Shown here: positions 1-10,204 of the stretch, one piece after another | Layout: every line of letters begins with the position of its first letter | How positions within the stretch are numbered: position 1 is the first letter of the stretch | Assembly (NCBI GenBank): GCA_003116975.1 | Contig: BGKB01000166.1 | Coordinates: 100,607-164,606, forward strand | DNA from: Aurantiochytrium sp. KH105 | Taxonomy: Eukaryota > Sar > Bigyra > Thraustochytrida > Thraustochytriidae | Direction of reading: 5' to 3' | Length of the DNA stretch: 64,000 nt | Notes under the pieces: generated by a model | What the model saw: the letters and a program-made list of their open reading frames with translations, nothing else | Database searches by the model: none | What the model was told of the DNA's origin: nothing | Translations under genes and position numbers: made by a program

Positions 1-1
1 T

Positions 2-997
2 GCCGTTGGCGTCGAATGCGAAGATACCAAGACTGGCGAGATTTTCCATGTCATGGCAGAAAAGGAAGTCATCCTCTGCATGGGTGCTGTCGGCTCTCCG
101 CAGACGCTCATGCTTTCTGGCATCGGAGATCGCGACCAACTCACGGAACAGGGCATTACCGATATTATTCATCACAATCCTGAGGTGGGCAAAAACCTCC
201 AAGATCATCTTGAGGTGTATCTTCAATATCTCTGTAATCTGCCCGTGAGCCTCTATCCGGTCGCCGCCTGGACAGTCCGTCACCTACACGACCGCCTTGG
301 TGTGGGCATCGAGTGGTTTCTTCGAGGAACGGGTGTGTGCGCCTCGAACCAGTTCGAGACCGGCGCCTTCATTCGTACCGACAAGGGTCACAAGCATCCT
401 GACATTCAGTACCACTTTATTCCCGGATGTGTCGTTGGCCAGCTTGAGGTTTTACCTCATCATGGCTTTCAGATTCATGTGGGCACGCTTCGTCCTACCT
501 CGCGCGGCACGATCCGCCTTGCGAGCTCTGATCCCAAAGCCGCTCCTCTTATTGACCCTAACTTTCTCGGTACGCAACAGGATGTCGACGACATGCGCAA
601 GGCAGTCCGTCTGGCAGACGAACTTATTCAGCAGCCTGCTTTCCAGCCATACAAGGGCAAGCGCCACGCTCCAGACCCTGAGCTTGACACACAGAACGTT
701 TCCAAAGAGAATGACGACGCCATCGACACATGGGTTCGCCAATCTTCGCACAGCGCCTATCACCTTTCATGCACTTGCGCCATGGGCAAAGTCGTCGACT
801 CCCATGGTGCCGTGTACGGCACTTCGAATCTCCGGGTCGTCGATGCATCCATCTTTCCCAGCATCACGAGTGGCAACCTCAATAGCCCCACGATCATGGT
901 CGCCGAGAAAATTGCGGCGCATATCACGGGCAACGAACTTGCACCGGAGCACGAAGAATACTACGTCCCTGCGGACTGGGAAACCAAGCAGCGCTAG
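2..997 (+). CDS. GMC oxidoreductase (choline dehydrogenase-like), 3' part
   Basis: This is the C-terminal ~331 residues of an FAD-dependent glucose-methanol-choline oxidoreductase; the N-terminal FAD-binding part lies left of the window. The frame is open from base 2. It shows the GMC signature GAVGSPQTLMLSGIGD (from about base 85) and the C-terminal block HLSCTCAMG, in which the His is expected to be the catalytic base. The motif GNLNSPTIMVAEKIA carries the second active-site Asn. Resemblance is closest to choline dehydrogenase/BetA-type enzymes, which oxidise choline to betaine aldehyde, but substrate cannot be fixed from this half. It ends TAG at 995-997 and is convergent with the next gene, 259 bases away. 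Family is secure; substrate is inferred. Confidence 0.9.
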   Translation, partial: AVGVECEDTKTGEIFHVMAEKEVILCMGAVGSPQTLMLSGIGDRDQLTEQGITDIIHHNPEVGKNLQDHLEVYLQYLCNLPVSLYPVAAWTVRHLHDRLGVGIEWFLRGTGVCASNQFETGAFIRTDKGHKHPDIQYHFIPGCVVGQLEVLPHHGFQIHVGTLRPTSRGTIRLASSDPKAAPLIDPNFLGTQQDVDDMRKAVRLADELIQQPAFQPYKGKRHAPDPELDTQNVSKENDDAIDTWVRQSSHSAYHLSCTCAMGKVVDSHGAVYGTSNLRVVDASIFPSITSGNLNSPTIMVAEKIAAHITGNELAPEHEEYYVPADWETKQR

Positions 998-1256
998 CAA
1001 AATTAGCTATTGTCAAGATCGAAGCCTAGCTTCGAAATCGATTCTTTTGTTAGGTTCTTAAACTCTGAGCTTTATGCACACAAAGATATTCAATTTCACA
1101 AAGGGTATACAGCTTGTCAATGCGAGCATGACGTGTCATGTGTTTTACACTGCGGCGCAACCTAATATTGGCCTTGTTCCGCAACGGTAAGATTCGCCAC
1201 AATTCACCCACGCCATTCACGAATCTTGGTGTAGTTCACGTTAGCCCAGCATCATC

Positions 1257-4200
1257 CTATGTATCTTCCATTTCGTGACAAGTTTTACCAGCGTTGTTCT
1301 TGATCTTGTCATTGGCTCCCGCTCGACGTAGCATGAAAAAAATACGCTTGTGCTCGTACGCCTTTGCGAAATGCATTGCTGTTTGTCCAGTCATGTTCTG
1401 CCAGTCAACGTTCACACCACGATCCAGCAGAACCTGCACATAGTCGTCGTGGCCATTTTGCACAGCCACGTGCAAGAGTGTGTTACCACAATCGTCGGCA
1501 GTGTTGATCTCCAGAGGAATCAGCGTTTCATCTTCGATCGTCTCCACAGTCCCGCTACCTTCACCATCTTCTGGAAAGTGAAAGACCTTGTTTCCATTCA
1601 AAAAGGCCAAAAAGTCGTCTGTTCGGTGCCAGCGACACCGCGAAAACACTGGATGGACGAGTTCTTTCTTGCGCCTTCCCTTTGCAAGAAAAATGCTCGA
1701 TGTGGGCGCATCATTGTCCAAGCCGAGAATTTCGCGCATTCGCAGCTTCCAGCGCATAAGGTAGTGCACAGATCCCAGTGCCGTCGAGACCTCTTTCTCC
1801 CGTCGTACCTTGTCCAGCTCATAGCGCAATATCCAGAGCGCAAACCAGCACGCTTCCACATCCAGTAACTCGGATGTGCCGCTCTCCTGCGCAGTCTTTT
1901 CCTTTTCTTCTGCCTTCTCCAAGTGCTCCTCTCTCTCCTCGGCACGGGCCACAAGGTGCTTGAAGTGTCGGATTCGCTCCTGATGCGCAGATAGCTGAGC
2001 CTCGAGTGCAGACGTTACCGCTTCGGCATCTAACGCGCGCATGGCATCTTCCGCTTGAGTTTCTTGAACCTCCCAAACGGCACGCAAACGTCTAAGCGTC
2101 AGGTCCCGGTCGCTTCGTACTCCATCTTTTCTGGCAAGTTTCGCGAGACCGCCTTCTGCCCGATCCCAGTCGCTCGCAGAGTACACCTCGTGCGCGAAGC
2201 AAGCCGCGACAAAGTCCTCGCGTTGCACAGTCTCTGCATTAGTACCTCTGCGTAAAGCGTCATTCAAAAGTTCCTCGACAGCAAGCTTGCTCAGTCCCGG
2301 ATTAACTGCGCGTGTCACGAGCACAAATTGCGTGTCGGTAAGAATACCGTCGTGAGCCACATCTGCGGCGACAAAGAGGGCATGCAGCGTGTCGCGCGTG
2401 CGCTGTTTGGCCGTTTGCCAGGCGCTCAGGACGGTCTCGAGCACCTCATCAACAGGCAAAACGTCCAGGGATGTCCCACGCCTGGCGCCCTTGGGAAGGA
2501 CAAAGACCTTGGGATTTAGACGCAGAGACTCTGCAAATCTCGAGTGCAAATGTTCCCACAATGCGCTACGCGTTGCCCCGGAGAGCACCTTTGTCACGCG
2601 AGGAAATGCCTCTTCCAGATTCACAAGGTCCACATAGAGCCTACCCGTTTCTTTTTCCTCGATCGGTCCTTGCGGTGTACCTTCGGGCCCAGGCGCGACC
2701 AGAATAGCCATGAGCCGTTCCACGAATGCAATGTCCGTAGCTTCAAGAGCTTCAATCGGAGGTGCCATTTCGACTCCATCGAGACCAAAATCGGCATGAT
2801 CCGCCTCGGCATCGGCGACTACGCGCTCGATACCGATCATCCGGCAAAAGAGATCTGCGAGCGCGCACTCTTCACGAGTGGCATTGCGCAGGGCATCAAG
2901 AAAGTCGACGAGTTTGGGCTCGGCGATCTGGGGAAGGCCGTACTTGCGCGCAAAGAAATTACGAACAAAACTGCGGTAGACGTCTCTCGAAAGCTGCGCG
3001 CCCTCCGATGTTCGCATGGCTGCACCGGCGTCGTCTTGATGGCCATCGCTTCCAGCGCCGGGCCGTTCCTCGAGCATTTGATAGATGAGACGTCGCACCG
3101 TCTTTAGTGGTGCGCGCTTGGCCTTGTAAGCGACTGGGAGATTGGTCATGAGAGCCATGAATTCCGGAGGCACAAATGGATTCCCGCGCTCGCTTGGAAG
3201 CTTGCGCTTTGTTGTCCAGCCGCCCTTGCACACGGCCCACCGTCGCTTGCAATCACCCGTGGCCGACTTTTGCAGGTAGAGATCAGCTTCACTCACTTGA
3301 ACGCGGGCGTTCCGTGTTCGTACATCTGCGCGAAGTGGACGCACGTGGTTCACGTCGTGCTCGAGCCCTTGAAGTCGGCCTAGGAGATCGTCGAGAACAT
3401 TTTGCGAGTCGCCGAGAAGTGCTTTTCGCACTTCTTTCTCCTTTCGTTCGACTTCCTTTTGCTGGCGTTTTCGCACCGTGATACGCTTATCGCGCTGCGC
3501 CGACGCTAGAGATGCGCTACTTGGCGAAGAAGCAAGCCCGTGCACGGCGGACATTCGCTGCGACAGTCTTGAGCTTACCTTCATGAGCCCCGCGTGTCCA
3601 GCGATCGAGCTTTGTTTTCGCTTGCGCGACATGGACTGGAGACCTCTGTCGCGGCTCTTTTTCGTACGCAACGCGGAACCCGCGAAATCGTCTTCCTTGG
3701 GTGGCGCAAATACACGCACGAGCTCTTCCTGCAGTTCGCGATGCCGATCGAGAGCCTCGTCGAGCTCCTTTTGCAAGCGCTCGTGATCATCGGTGCTTTC
3801 CTTTTTCTGCACGTGAGCGTCTTCAACTCTGTGGGCCAAGTCAACAATTTCGCGAACCATGCGGCGATTGACGAGTGCAATGGTTTTTCGTTTGAGTCGA
3901 TTTTCCTGCTGGCGCAATTTTTGAATGTCTCCCTCGCGGATCATCATCTTCAGCTTTTGATAGTTGAAGCGCGACTCTGTGGTACGCAGGCGGGCCTGCA
4001 GTCGAAGAATCTCACCGCGGGCCTCCTTCTTTTGATGCGAAACGAGCGCATCATGTTGAATGAGCGTTTCACAGAGATCCTTGTCGAGTTTCTCCTTGGC
4101 CACGGACAGCTTTGCCTTTTGTTGCGCACATTTGCGAAGATGCGTCCGTCGTTGCGTGCCCAGGTCACGCAAAAGCTGCAAGACGAGCATCCACAGGTTG

Positions 4201-5117
4201 GCAAAAACGTCTCCAATGTGGTGACTTGCGGCTCGAGCCTTTTGCACGAGATCTTCCATGCTCAGGGTCAGCACCATGAGAACCTCGCCAAATTCCAGCT
4301 GAGCCGGACCCTCACTGCGCAGACGAGTCATGACTGTCTCCAACCATGCGGAAAGTCCGGCAGGGAGACCATCTCTTTCGGCGTCAATTCCTGGCATTCG
4401 TGTCGATAACTGCTCTCTTTTACTTGGTGCGAGGCTTGACAACTCTGGAAGCCTCGCTCGTGTGCTCTTGGGCTCTTGACATGGTAGTGATTGCTGTGCT
4501 GATATCTTCTGCACTTGGTCTTCGGTGTGTGAATACTGTTCAGCAATCAAACGTGCCTGTGCGATGGCAGCATGCTCCTGCGCCATGACGTGAGCAAGCA
4601 CACGACGATCGTAGTCGGCCTTTACGGAGCCCATGATTTGCGCGACAGCAGGAGCACTCTCCATGAGTGCCTGCCATGCGATACTGGCCACCTCGACCCT
4701 GTCGAGGCCCTCTCGACGTCCTCCTTCTTTTTTCACGGCCCAAATTCGAGACGTAAAGTACCCATGGATTTGATCAAGCTTTTCAGGCTTTAGTCTTAGA
4801 AGTACAGCCTTTTGAGAGGCAAGGCCGATACGTCCAGCATCAACGTTCTTGAGCCGGTGCCAGTCTCGATCGAGACTTGCGCGGCACCTATTTGCGATCC
4901 TCGTTTTAGCCTTGGCGACGATTTCTTTGAGAAGGTCCTCCCGCTTTGCCGAGCCCCCATCTTCACGCTCAGAGCCATCGTCCTCGTCAAGTGCTCCCAG
5001 CTTGTGACTCTGCAATGAACTTTTGAGGCACATGGCTTCTTCACGCATGGCTTCGTCCTCGGATAAGTACGCGCTCTTCATGCCTTGCGCAGCGTTTTCG
5101 AAGCGCGCAGCGTGCAT
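1257..5117 (-). CDS. Large coiled-coil protein with C-terminal ankyrin repeats
   Basis: 1,286 residues, one exon, with a genuine ATG at 5117. The N-terminal third is charged and helical, with long coiled coil around residues 300-490. A Ser/Arg/Lys-rich stretch follows. The middle region is predicted helical, and around residues 930-1000 it has an EF-hand-like block (DVAHDGILTDTQF) whose loop is only partly canonical. The end has about two ankyrin repeats (GNTLLHVAVQNGHDDYVQVL, then GQTAMHFAKAYEHKRIFFML). I do not recognise a named family. A scaffold, possibly calcium-sensitive or cytoskeletal, is the natural reading. It is head to head with the RPxSA-motif gene, whose ATG is 354 bases away, so the two probably share a promoter. 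Confidence 0.8.
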   Translation of the reverse strand: MHAARFENAAQGMKSAYLSEDEAMREEAMCLKSSLQSHKLGALDEDDGSEREDGGSAKREDLLKEIVAKAKTRIANRCRASLDRDWHRLKNVDAGRIGLASQKAVLLRLKPEKLDQIHGYFTSRIWAVKKEGGRREGLDRVEVASIAWQALMESAPAVAQIMGSVKADYDRRVLAHVMAQEHAAIAQARLIAEQYSHTEDQVQKISAQQSLPCQEPKSTRARLPELSSLAPSKREQLSTRMPGIDAERDGLPAGLSAWLETVMTRLRSEGPAQLEFGEVLMVLTLSMEDLVQKARAASHHIGDVFANLWMLVLQLLRDLGTQRRTHLRKCAQQKAKLSVAKEKLDKDLCETLIQHDALVSHQKKEARGEILRLQARLRTTESRFNYQKLKMMIREGDIQKLRQQENRLKRKTIALVNRRMVREIVDLAHRVEDAHVQKKESTDDHERLQKELDEALDRHRELQEELVRVFAPPKEDDFAGSALRTKKSRDRGLQSMSRKRKQSSIAGHAGLMKVSSRLSQRMSAVHGLASSPSSASLASAQRDKRITVRKRQQKEVERKEKEVRKALLGDSQNVLDDLLGRLQGLEHDVNHVRPLRADVRTRNARVQVSEADLYLQKSATGDCKRRWAVCKGGWTTKRKLPSERGNPFVPPEFMALMTNLPVAYKAKRAPLKTVRRLIYQMLEERPGAGSDGHQDDAGAAMRTSEGAQLSRDVYRSFVRNFFARKYGLPQIAEPKLVDFLDALRNATREECALADLFCRMIGIERVVADAEADHADFGLDGVEMAPPIEALEATDIAFVERLMAILVAPGPEGTPQGPIEEKETGRLYVDLVNLEEAFPRVTKVLSGATRSALWEHLHSRFAESLRLNPKVFVLPKGARRGTSLDVLPVDEVLETVLSAWQTAKQRTRDTLHALFVAADVAHDGILTDTQFVLVTRAVNPGLSKLAVEELLNDALRRGTNAETVQREDFVAACFAHEVYSASDWDRAEGGLAKLARKDGVRSDRDLTLRRLRAVWEVQETQAEDAMRALDAEAVTSALEAQLSAHQERIRHFKHLVARAEEREEHLEKAEEKEKTAQESGTSELLDVEACWFALWILRYELDKVRREKEVSTALGSVHYLMRWKLRMREILGLDNDAPTSSIFLAKGRRKKELVHPVFSRCRWHRTDDFLAFLNGNKVFHFPEDGEGSGTVETIEDETLIPLEINTADDCGNTLLHVAVQNGHDDYVQVLLDRGVNVDWQNMTGQTAMHFAKAYEHKRIFFMLRRAGANDKIKNNAGKTCHEMEDT

Positions 5118-5471
5118 CGTGGAGGCCCGCGTCGCGGCGTGCGCTTGTCACCACAATGGCATCCTACTCTGATCGCGTCAACTCGAGCGCCATGGAACAG
5201 GGTATACCTTCTGTGAGCGCGTCTTGCCTGCAAAGGACTCGAGTTCGCTCAGCGCGTTGTGTTCAACTTTGTCGGAACGTCCTAAAGCAAATTAAACGAA
5301 TTGACATTCCTGGCAGGCAAGTCATATTCTTCACTTGTCGATCCGTACGGCGGCTCGGCAAGGCTTATTATTTATGGCCCGGGCCCGGCCGTGTCGGAGA
5401 TCGTAACGGCTATCGTTTCACTGCTTTTGGACCAATCTGGGATTCACCGACAGTGTCGGTTTGCGACGGCG
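5118..5471. promoter_or_regulatory. Putative bidirectional promoter region
   Basis: 354 bases lie between two divergent start codons (5117 minus, 5472 plus). It is the only upstream space for both genes. The reading frame of the plus-strand gene stays open back to a TTG at 5301, but that is not a credible start. I see no clear TATA box. Confidence 0.5.
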
Positions 5472-6644
5472 ATGGGAAGGCACGGCACTACAGACGCAGT
5501 GCGTGCGATGCGGCAGCGCCCGGGCTCCGCAGGCCTCGTGCGCAGACCGCCCGCCACTTCCGGCAAGCGCGCGCGACCGCAGAGCGCTTCTGCAGCGCGC
5601 GACGCAAGGAGCGCGCACAACAAGGTGGCTGCGGGAGGGGGCACCGCGGCCGTGCGCTCGCGAAGGAGACCTCGGCGGCGGCCTCAGACTGCACCGGTAC
5701 GCGGCAAGCGTGGCAAGCGAGATGGGAACCCGGACGACTGGCTCGCCGCTCTGAAGCGGCACGGCCTCCTCGATGAGCCGCTCGCGTCCGAGCGCGAAGC
5801 CGAGCAGAGCATTTCCGCCAAATTTCTGCGCGAAGGCGCCGCGAAACGCCGCGAGCAAGACGAAAAGCTGCTAGAGGACACGCAACGAGCGCAGGAGCAG
5901 TACGAAAAGTCCTGCTTGCTTCGCATGGGGGAGGCAACACGTTTCGCGCAGTTTCTTGGTTTGCGGAAAATTTATAATCCGATTCACATTCGTGCCAATG
6001 AGACAAGCGGGGCCCCAGGGGCCATCGGAAAGGCCTTTGGGCACATGGGCGAGCTGCGTTGCGAGGTTGTTGCCAAAGAGGACAGTCATAGTCGCATTAT
6101 TTCGTGCAGTCTCTTTGATCGTGAATTTGACCGCCTCAAGACCGCATACCAGCGCAAACGCAAGGAGGAAGATCAGGCATCAGCAGCGTCCACCGCGTTC
6201 GCTCTCGCTTCAGCAACATATGAATCCGGTGACGCATTACCAGGTTCACCCTCTATGGCCTTGGGATCGTCACCCGTCGGGACACGGGGCCGTCGAGGTT
6301 CATCGGCGGCTGGGCCACAGCCTCTCAAGAGGCGGGCTTCGCGCAAGACTATTCGTCTGCTTGCAAATCGAGAGGAAGACACTTACATGGGCCGTGACCG
6401 TCGGGCAAGCGTGCAGGGCCGCAGAAGATCAAGTGTCGGTGGAAGTCCTGGTTTCTCTGGTGTCACTGAGACCGATGCGTCTGGGTACGACGCACGTCGC
6501 ACCGAAGTGGACAACATCACGATTGAGCTTTGCGCAGTGTTGGAAGAAACCCATCGACTCGACGAAAAGCTACGTGAGCAGCAGCGTGTTCTCACAGAAA
6601 ATGGGTGGAACCTTGGTCGACCTCGACCGTTCCAGGATTGGTAA
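5472..6644 (+). CDS. Protein with RPxSA-type motifs, possibly ciliary/microtubule-linked
   Basis: 390 residues from the ATG at 5472 (context CGGCGATGG); the longer open frame begins with TTG and is not used. The N-terminus is basic and disordered and carries three short motifs: RPGSAG, RPQSAS and RPQTAP. RPxSA/RPxTA motifs recur in flagellar and microtubule-associated proteins of many protists, so a cilium or cytoskeleton role is suggested, not shown. A helical charged region (residues ~110-160) and a conserved-looking globular part (FLGLRKIYNPIHIRAN) follow, then a Ser/Arg-rich tail and a final short helix. I do not recognise the family. It is followed by the duplicated intergenic block at 6691-6922. 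Confidence 0.75.
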   Translation: MGRHGTTDAVRAMRQRPGSAGLVRRPPATSGKRARPQSASAARDARSAHNKVAAGGGTAAVRSRRRPRRRPQTAPVRGKRGKRDGNPDDWLAALKRHGLLDEPLASEREAEQSISAKFLREGAAKRREQDEKLLEDTQRAQEQYEKSCLLRMGEATRFAQFLGLRKIYNPIHIRANETSGAPGAIGKAFGHMGELRCEVVAKEDSHSRIISCSLFDREFDRLKTAYQRKRKEEDQASAASTAFALASATYESGDALPGSPSMALGSSPVGTRGRRGSSAAGPQPLKRRASRKTIRLLANREEDTYMGRDRRASVQGRRRSSVGGSPGFSGVTETDASGYDARRTEVDNITIELCAVLEETHRLDEKLREQQRVLTENGWNLGRPRPFQDW

Positions 6645-6690
6645 TGTGAGCGCCTGTGTTTTAGGTCAAGATTGTTGTGTGAAAAGAATA

Positions 6691-6777
6691 GAAACAGAAA
6701 AATAAAAATAAAATTTATGTCATGTCCAATGACTCCGAGTCCCACGTGCCAACGACACAGAAAAAGAAACGGCCCGT
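6691..6777 (+). repeat. Direct repeat, copy 1 (with CACGTG)
   Basis: Copy 1 of a ~90-base block that recurs at 6828-6922. The core (gtccaatgactccgagtccc then acgtgccaacgac) is identical in both. It contains CCCACGTGCC, an E-box/G-box-type palindrome. It lies just after the stop of the RPxSA gene. Confidence 0.85.
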
Positions 6778-6827
6778 ATAATTAATTTGGTTCTCAATCA
6801 TGGCTTTTCTCGGGAGGGGCTTTTTCA

Positions 6828-6922
6828 GAAACAGAAGAATAAGTAAAAATTTACGTCATGTCCAATGACTCCGAGTCCCACGTGCCAACGACTCGTTGTA
6901 CACAGAAAAAGCAAAGGCCCGT
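6828..6922 (+). repeat. Direct repeat, copy 2 (with CACGTG)
   Basis: Copy 2 of the block at 6691-6777. It shares the A-rich lead, the CACGTG core and the GGCCCGT end, with an extra ~8 bases (ctcgttgt) after the core. It sits ~380 bases upstream of the thioredoxin-fold gene. The rest of 6645-7305 shows nothing else I can name. Confidence 0.85.
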
Positions 6923-7305
6923 TTGGCTCCTGCTTTGGAATAATGAATTTTAACGAAACTGAATTGAGGATGCTTGCTACGTGGTGTCTAACCGGGTGAG
7001 TCGTTCCTGTGCGCGCTGAGATGCGTCTCCTCATCGTGAGGCCAAACGTTCTAAACATTCTACAAGTTCTTATCGTGACTTTTCTCTCACTCTCTCTCGC
7101 CAGTCTGGCAGAAGGATTCGACGGGTACGACTCGCTTGAGCTGCAGCGCGTTTTTTTGGACGGAGGAGACCATTGCCAGAAAGCTAACCTCTCGAGGACG
7201 AGCTCGTGTCGCTTCTTCAAATTTCGACTGATCGTACCACAGAGAAAAGCAGAACAGCAGAGCAGAGCAGCGCAGAGTCGTGATCTCCGTCGCAACAAGA
7301 AAAAC

Positions 7306-8092
7306 ATGATGAGCCGGACTCTTGCCCTCGTCGCTGCCGTGCTGGTGGCCGCGGCGACGCTCCCGGGCGCAGCGCGCGCGGACGGTGTGGTGTCCCTGAC
7401 ACCGAGCAACTTTGACGACATTGTGGTGAACTCGGGCAAGAACACCTTTGTGAAGTTCTTTGCGCCGTGGTGGTAAGTCGGAAGCGCTCTCAGAAGACGA
7501 CGACAACGTCGACGACGAGAATGACAACGTCGACAACAACATCGAAAACGACGACGATGATTTCTTCTTCTTTGTCTTTTGATAAACACCGAGACTGACA
7601 CGCTGGCTGATCTCTGCGCTTTGACGATCTTTTCTTGAACTGTTGGCAATGAATAGCGGCCACTGCAAGCGCATGGCGCCAGACTATGTCTCGCTCGCCA
7701 AAGAGTACAAGGACTCGGGCTCGGTGACGATCGCCGAGGTTGACTGCACGGCCCACCAGAGCCTCTGCACGGAGCACGGCGTGACCGGATTCCCGACGCT
7801 CAAGTCCTTTATGGGAACCAAGGAGGGCGAAAAGTACGGTAGTGGACGCAGTCTGGACGCGATGCGTACCCACGTCGAGGAGAATCTCGACAAGGGTTGC
7901 CAGATCTCGAACCTCGAAAGCTGCTCGGAGAAGGAACAGAACTACCACACCAAGTGGGCTGCCAAGACTGCTGAGGACGTCTCCAAGGAGATCGAGCGCC
8001 TCAAGGGCATGACCTCCAAGACCATGAAGGCCGACCTCAAGGAGTGGCTCAACTCCCGCATCAGCCTCCTCACCCAGCTCTCCGCCGCCTGA
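7306..8092 (+). CDS. ER thioredoxin-fold protein (PDI/ERp29-like), one intron
   Basis: Exons 7306-7472 and 7657-8092 join to give 200 residues. The start MMSRTLALVAAVLV... is a signal peptide ending near AARA (residues 1-25). One thioredoxin domain follows, with the redox motif APWCGHCKR and the cis-proline GFPTL. The C-terminal ~65 residues are helical and resemble the ERp29/PDI-D domain. The 184-base intron (GTAAGT...AATAG) splits the first active-site Cys codon (TG|C), so unspliced mRNA cannot make the active site. There is no KDEL-type tail, so ER retention is uncertain. AATAAA lies at 8135-8140. Protein disulfide isomerase activity is inferred from the motif. Confidence 0.92.
7473..7656 (+). 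other. Spliceosomal intron in the thioredoxin-fold gene
   Basis: GTAAGT donor at 7473, AG acceptor ending at 7656, 184 bases, phase 2. It holds a low-complexity run of GACGACGACAACGTC-type units at ~7494-7560. Joining at these sites restores WCGHCK exactly. Confidence 0.92.
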
Positions 8093-8134
8093 TCCTCCTT
8101 TAGTCTCCCTCTTGCATCGGACCTGCTCACATCA

Positions 8135-8140
8135 AATAAA
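8135..8140 (+). terminator. Poly(A) signal AATAAA
   Basis: Canonical AATAAA 43 bases after the stop of the thioredoxin-fold gene. The remaining sequence to 8605 is very GC-rich (CGCGC runs) and is probably the SRP54 promoter and leader; no gene seen. Confidence 0.6.
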
Positions 8141-8605
8141 GCTCTTTACTTATCCACCGCGTCCTTGTCCTCTTCGCCTCTCTCTTGGCGCCGCTGCCAC
8201 GCGCAAGGGCGAGGCCCCCCATTCCTGACTTGCCGCCGCGCTATAGTCCACTTGCCATAGCGCACTTGCAGGCGCGGGCACTAGCCGCGGCAACGAGCGA
8301 GCGGCCGAGTCAGACTCCGATCGTCCGCGCCTGCACGCGCGAGCAGACTCCGCGCGCGTGCGCTCGGGAAGCCCGGCCCGCCACCCGCGCGCTCGCCCTC
8401 GCGCAGAGCGCGCCCGCCGCGCCGGCCGCGACCAGGACCGCGTCGAACGGCGCCACGCGGGCACGAGGCCGCGCCGCGCCACGCCAGGCGAACAGCGGGC
8501 GAGCCGCGCCGCGCAGCCTGGCGTAGCGCAGCGCCGCGCCGCGACGAAGACTGGGCGGCTGGGCGGCTGCAACGCCCGACCGCTCGCGCGCAGCGGTGAG
8601 GCAAG

Positions 8606-10204
8606 ATGGTCCTCCAGGAGCTGGGGTCCAAGATCAATGGGGCCCTCAGCAAGCTCAACACGGCCTCGGTGGTCGACGAGGCCGCCGTGGACTCGGTGCT
8701 CAAGGAGATTGCGGGCGCGCTGCTCATGTCTGATGTGAATGTGCGCACCGTAGCGGAAATGCGCACCAATATCAAGCGTGAGGTTATGCAGGATAGCATC
8801 CGCGCCGGGTCAACGAGCAAGGCCAAGCAGATCCGAAACGCTGTGTTCAACGAGCTGGTGCGCCTCCTTTCGCCCGATGTCGACGCGTACCGGCCAGTCA
8901 AGGGCAAGGCCAACGTGTTCATGTTTGTCGGTCTCCAGGGCTCGGGTAAGACGACCTCGATTGCAAAGTTTGCCAACTATTGGGCACGCAAAGGCTGGAA
9001 GACAGCCATGGTGTGCTGTGACACCTTTCGAGCAGGCGCCTTGGATCAAATGAAGCAAAACGCCATCAAGCTGCGCATTCCCTACTTTGGCAACCCGCTC
9101 GAAGCAGATCCCGTCAAGCTCGCCGAGGAAGGTACCAAGCATTTTCGCGATGAGGGGTACGAGATCATTCTCGTCGATACCTCGGGCCGGCACCAGCAAG
9201 AGGCCGAGCTCTTTGAGGAAATGGAGCAGGTCATGGACGTTGTGGAGCCGGACGAGGTCATCTTTGTCATGGACTCTACGATCGGTCAGGCAGTTGCCGA
9301 CCAGGCGAGCGCTTTCAAGAAGAGCGTCCCAGTCGGCTCGGTCATCATTACCAAGCTCGACGGTCACGCCAAGGGTGGTGGTGCGCTGTCGGCCGTAGCG
9401 GCAACGAACGCACCCATTACTTTTATCGGTACAGGTGAGCACTTTGACGAGATGGAGCGCTTCGACGCGCGGTCCTTTGTGAGCCGTCTCATGGGACTTG
9501 GTGATATGCGTGGCTTCATGGAGAAGCTCGCGGACAGCAAGGCCCTGGAAAAGTCTCCCGAGATGATGGAGCGCTTGCAAAAGGGTCAGTTCACGCTGCG
9601 TGATTTGCGCGATCAGTTTAAAACAATTCTTAACATGGGTAGCCTTGGACAGCTGGTGAGCATGATTCCCGGTCTCTCGCAAATGATGCAGGGCCAGGAC
9701 CCGACCGCGGCGCAAAAGAACATTGAGGGGTTTATGAACTGCTTTGACTCCATGACTGAGGACGAGCTCGATGGCATTTACCGCACGCGGATTCCGGATC
9801 CCAAACTGCCGGGCAAGTACACGTATGTTTACGAGAAGCAGATCTCGGAGTCGCGGTTGCGACGCATTGCCAAGGGTGCGGGGGTCCCCTTGCAACGTCT
9901 CTACCTTCTCATTCAGCAGCACAAACAGTTTGAGGGCATGGTCGGCAAACTTGGCAAGAAGGGTCTCATGAATGATCAGCGCATGCAGCAGCAGATGCAA
10001 CGCAACCCAAACCAGCTCATGCAGCAACTTCAAAGTTCGATGGACCCGCGCATGCTTCAGCAAATGGGTGGCATGGGCAACATGATGGAGATGTTCAAGG
10101 GTATGACCGAGGGAGGCGGCATGGCAGATATGATGAAGCAAATGGGTCTTGGCGGCGGTCTCCCGGGCGGGCCCGGTGCCGGTCGAGGTGGCCGAAGGCG
10201 CTAA
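8606..10204 (+). CDS. SRP54: Signal recognition particle 54 kDa subunit
   Basis: 532 residues (human SRP54 is 504). This GTPase of the cytosolic signal recognition particle binds signal peptides and docks ribosomes to the SRP receptor. The N-domain helices come first. The G-domain has GLQGSGKTT (residues 109-117), DTSGRHQQE (from 191) and [11 protein letters not shown] (from 249). The C-terminal M-domain is methionine-rich and ends in a Gly/Arg tail (GGRRR). The ATG has a good context (CAAGATGG). Single exon, convergent with MLH1. Confidence 0.98.
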   Translation: MVLQELGSKINGALSKLNTASVVDEAAVDSVLKEIAGALLMSDVNVRTVAEMRTNIKREVMQDSIRAGSTSKAKQIRNAVFNELVRLLSPDVDAYRPVKGKANVFMFVGLQGSGKTTSIAKFANYWARKGWKTAMVCCDTFRAGALDQMKQNAIKLRIPYFGNPLEADPVKLAEEGTKHFRDEGYEIILVDTSGRHQQEAELFEEMEQVMDVVEPDEVIFVMDSTIGQAVADQASAFKKSVPVGSVIITKLDGHAKGGGALSAVAATNAPITFIGTGEHFDEMERFDARSFVSRLMGLGDMRGFMEKLADSKALEKSPEMMERLQKGQFTLRDLRDQFKTILNMGSLGQLVSMIPGLSQMMQGQDPTAAQKNIEGFMNCFDSMTEDELDGIYRTRIPDPKLPGKYTYVYEKQISESRLRRIAKGAGVPLQRLYLLIQQHKQFEGMVGKLGKKGLMNDQRMQQQMQRNPNQLMQQLQSSMDPRMLQQMGGMGNMMEMFKGMTEGGGMADMMKQMGLGGGLPGGPGAGRGGRRR

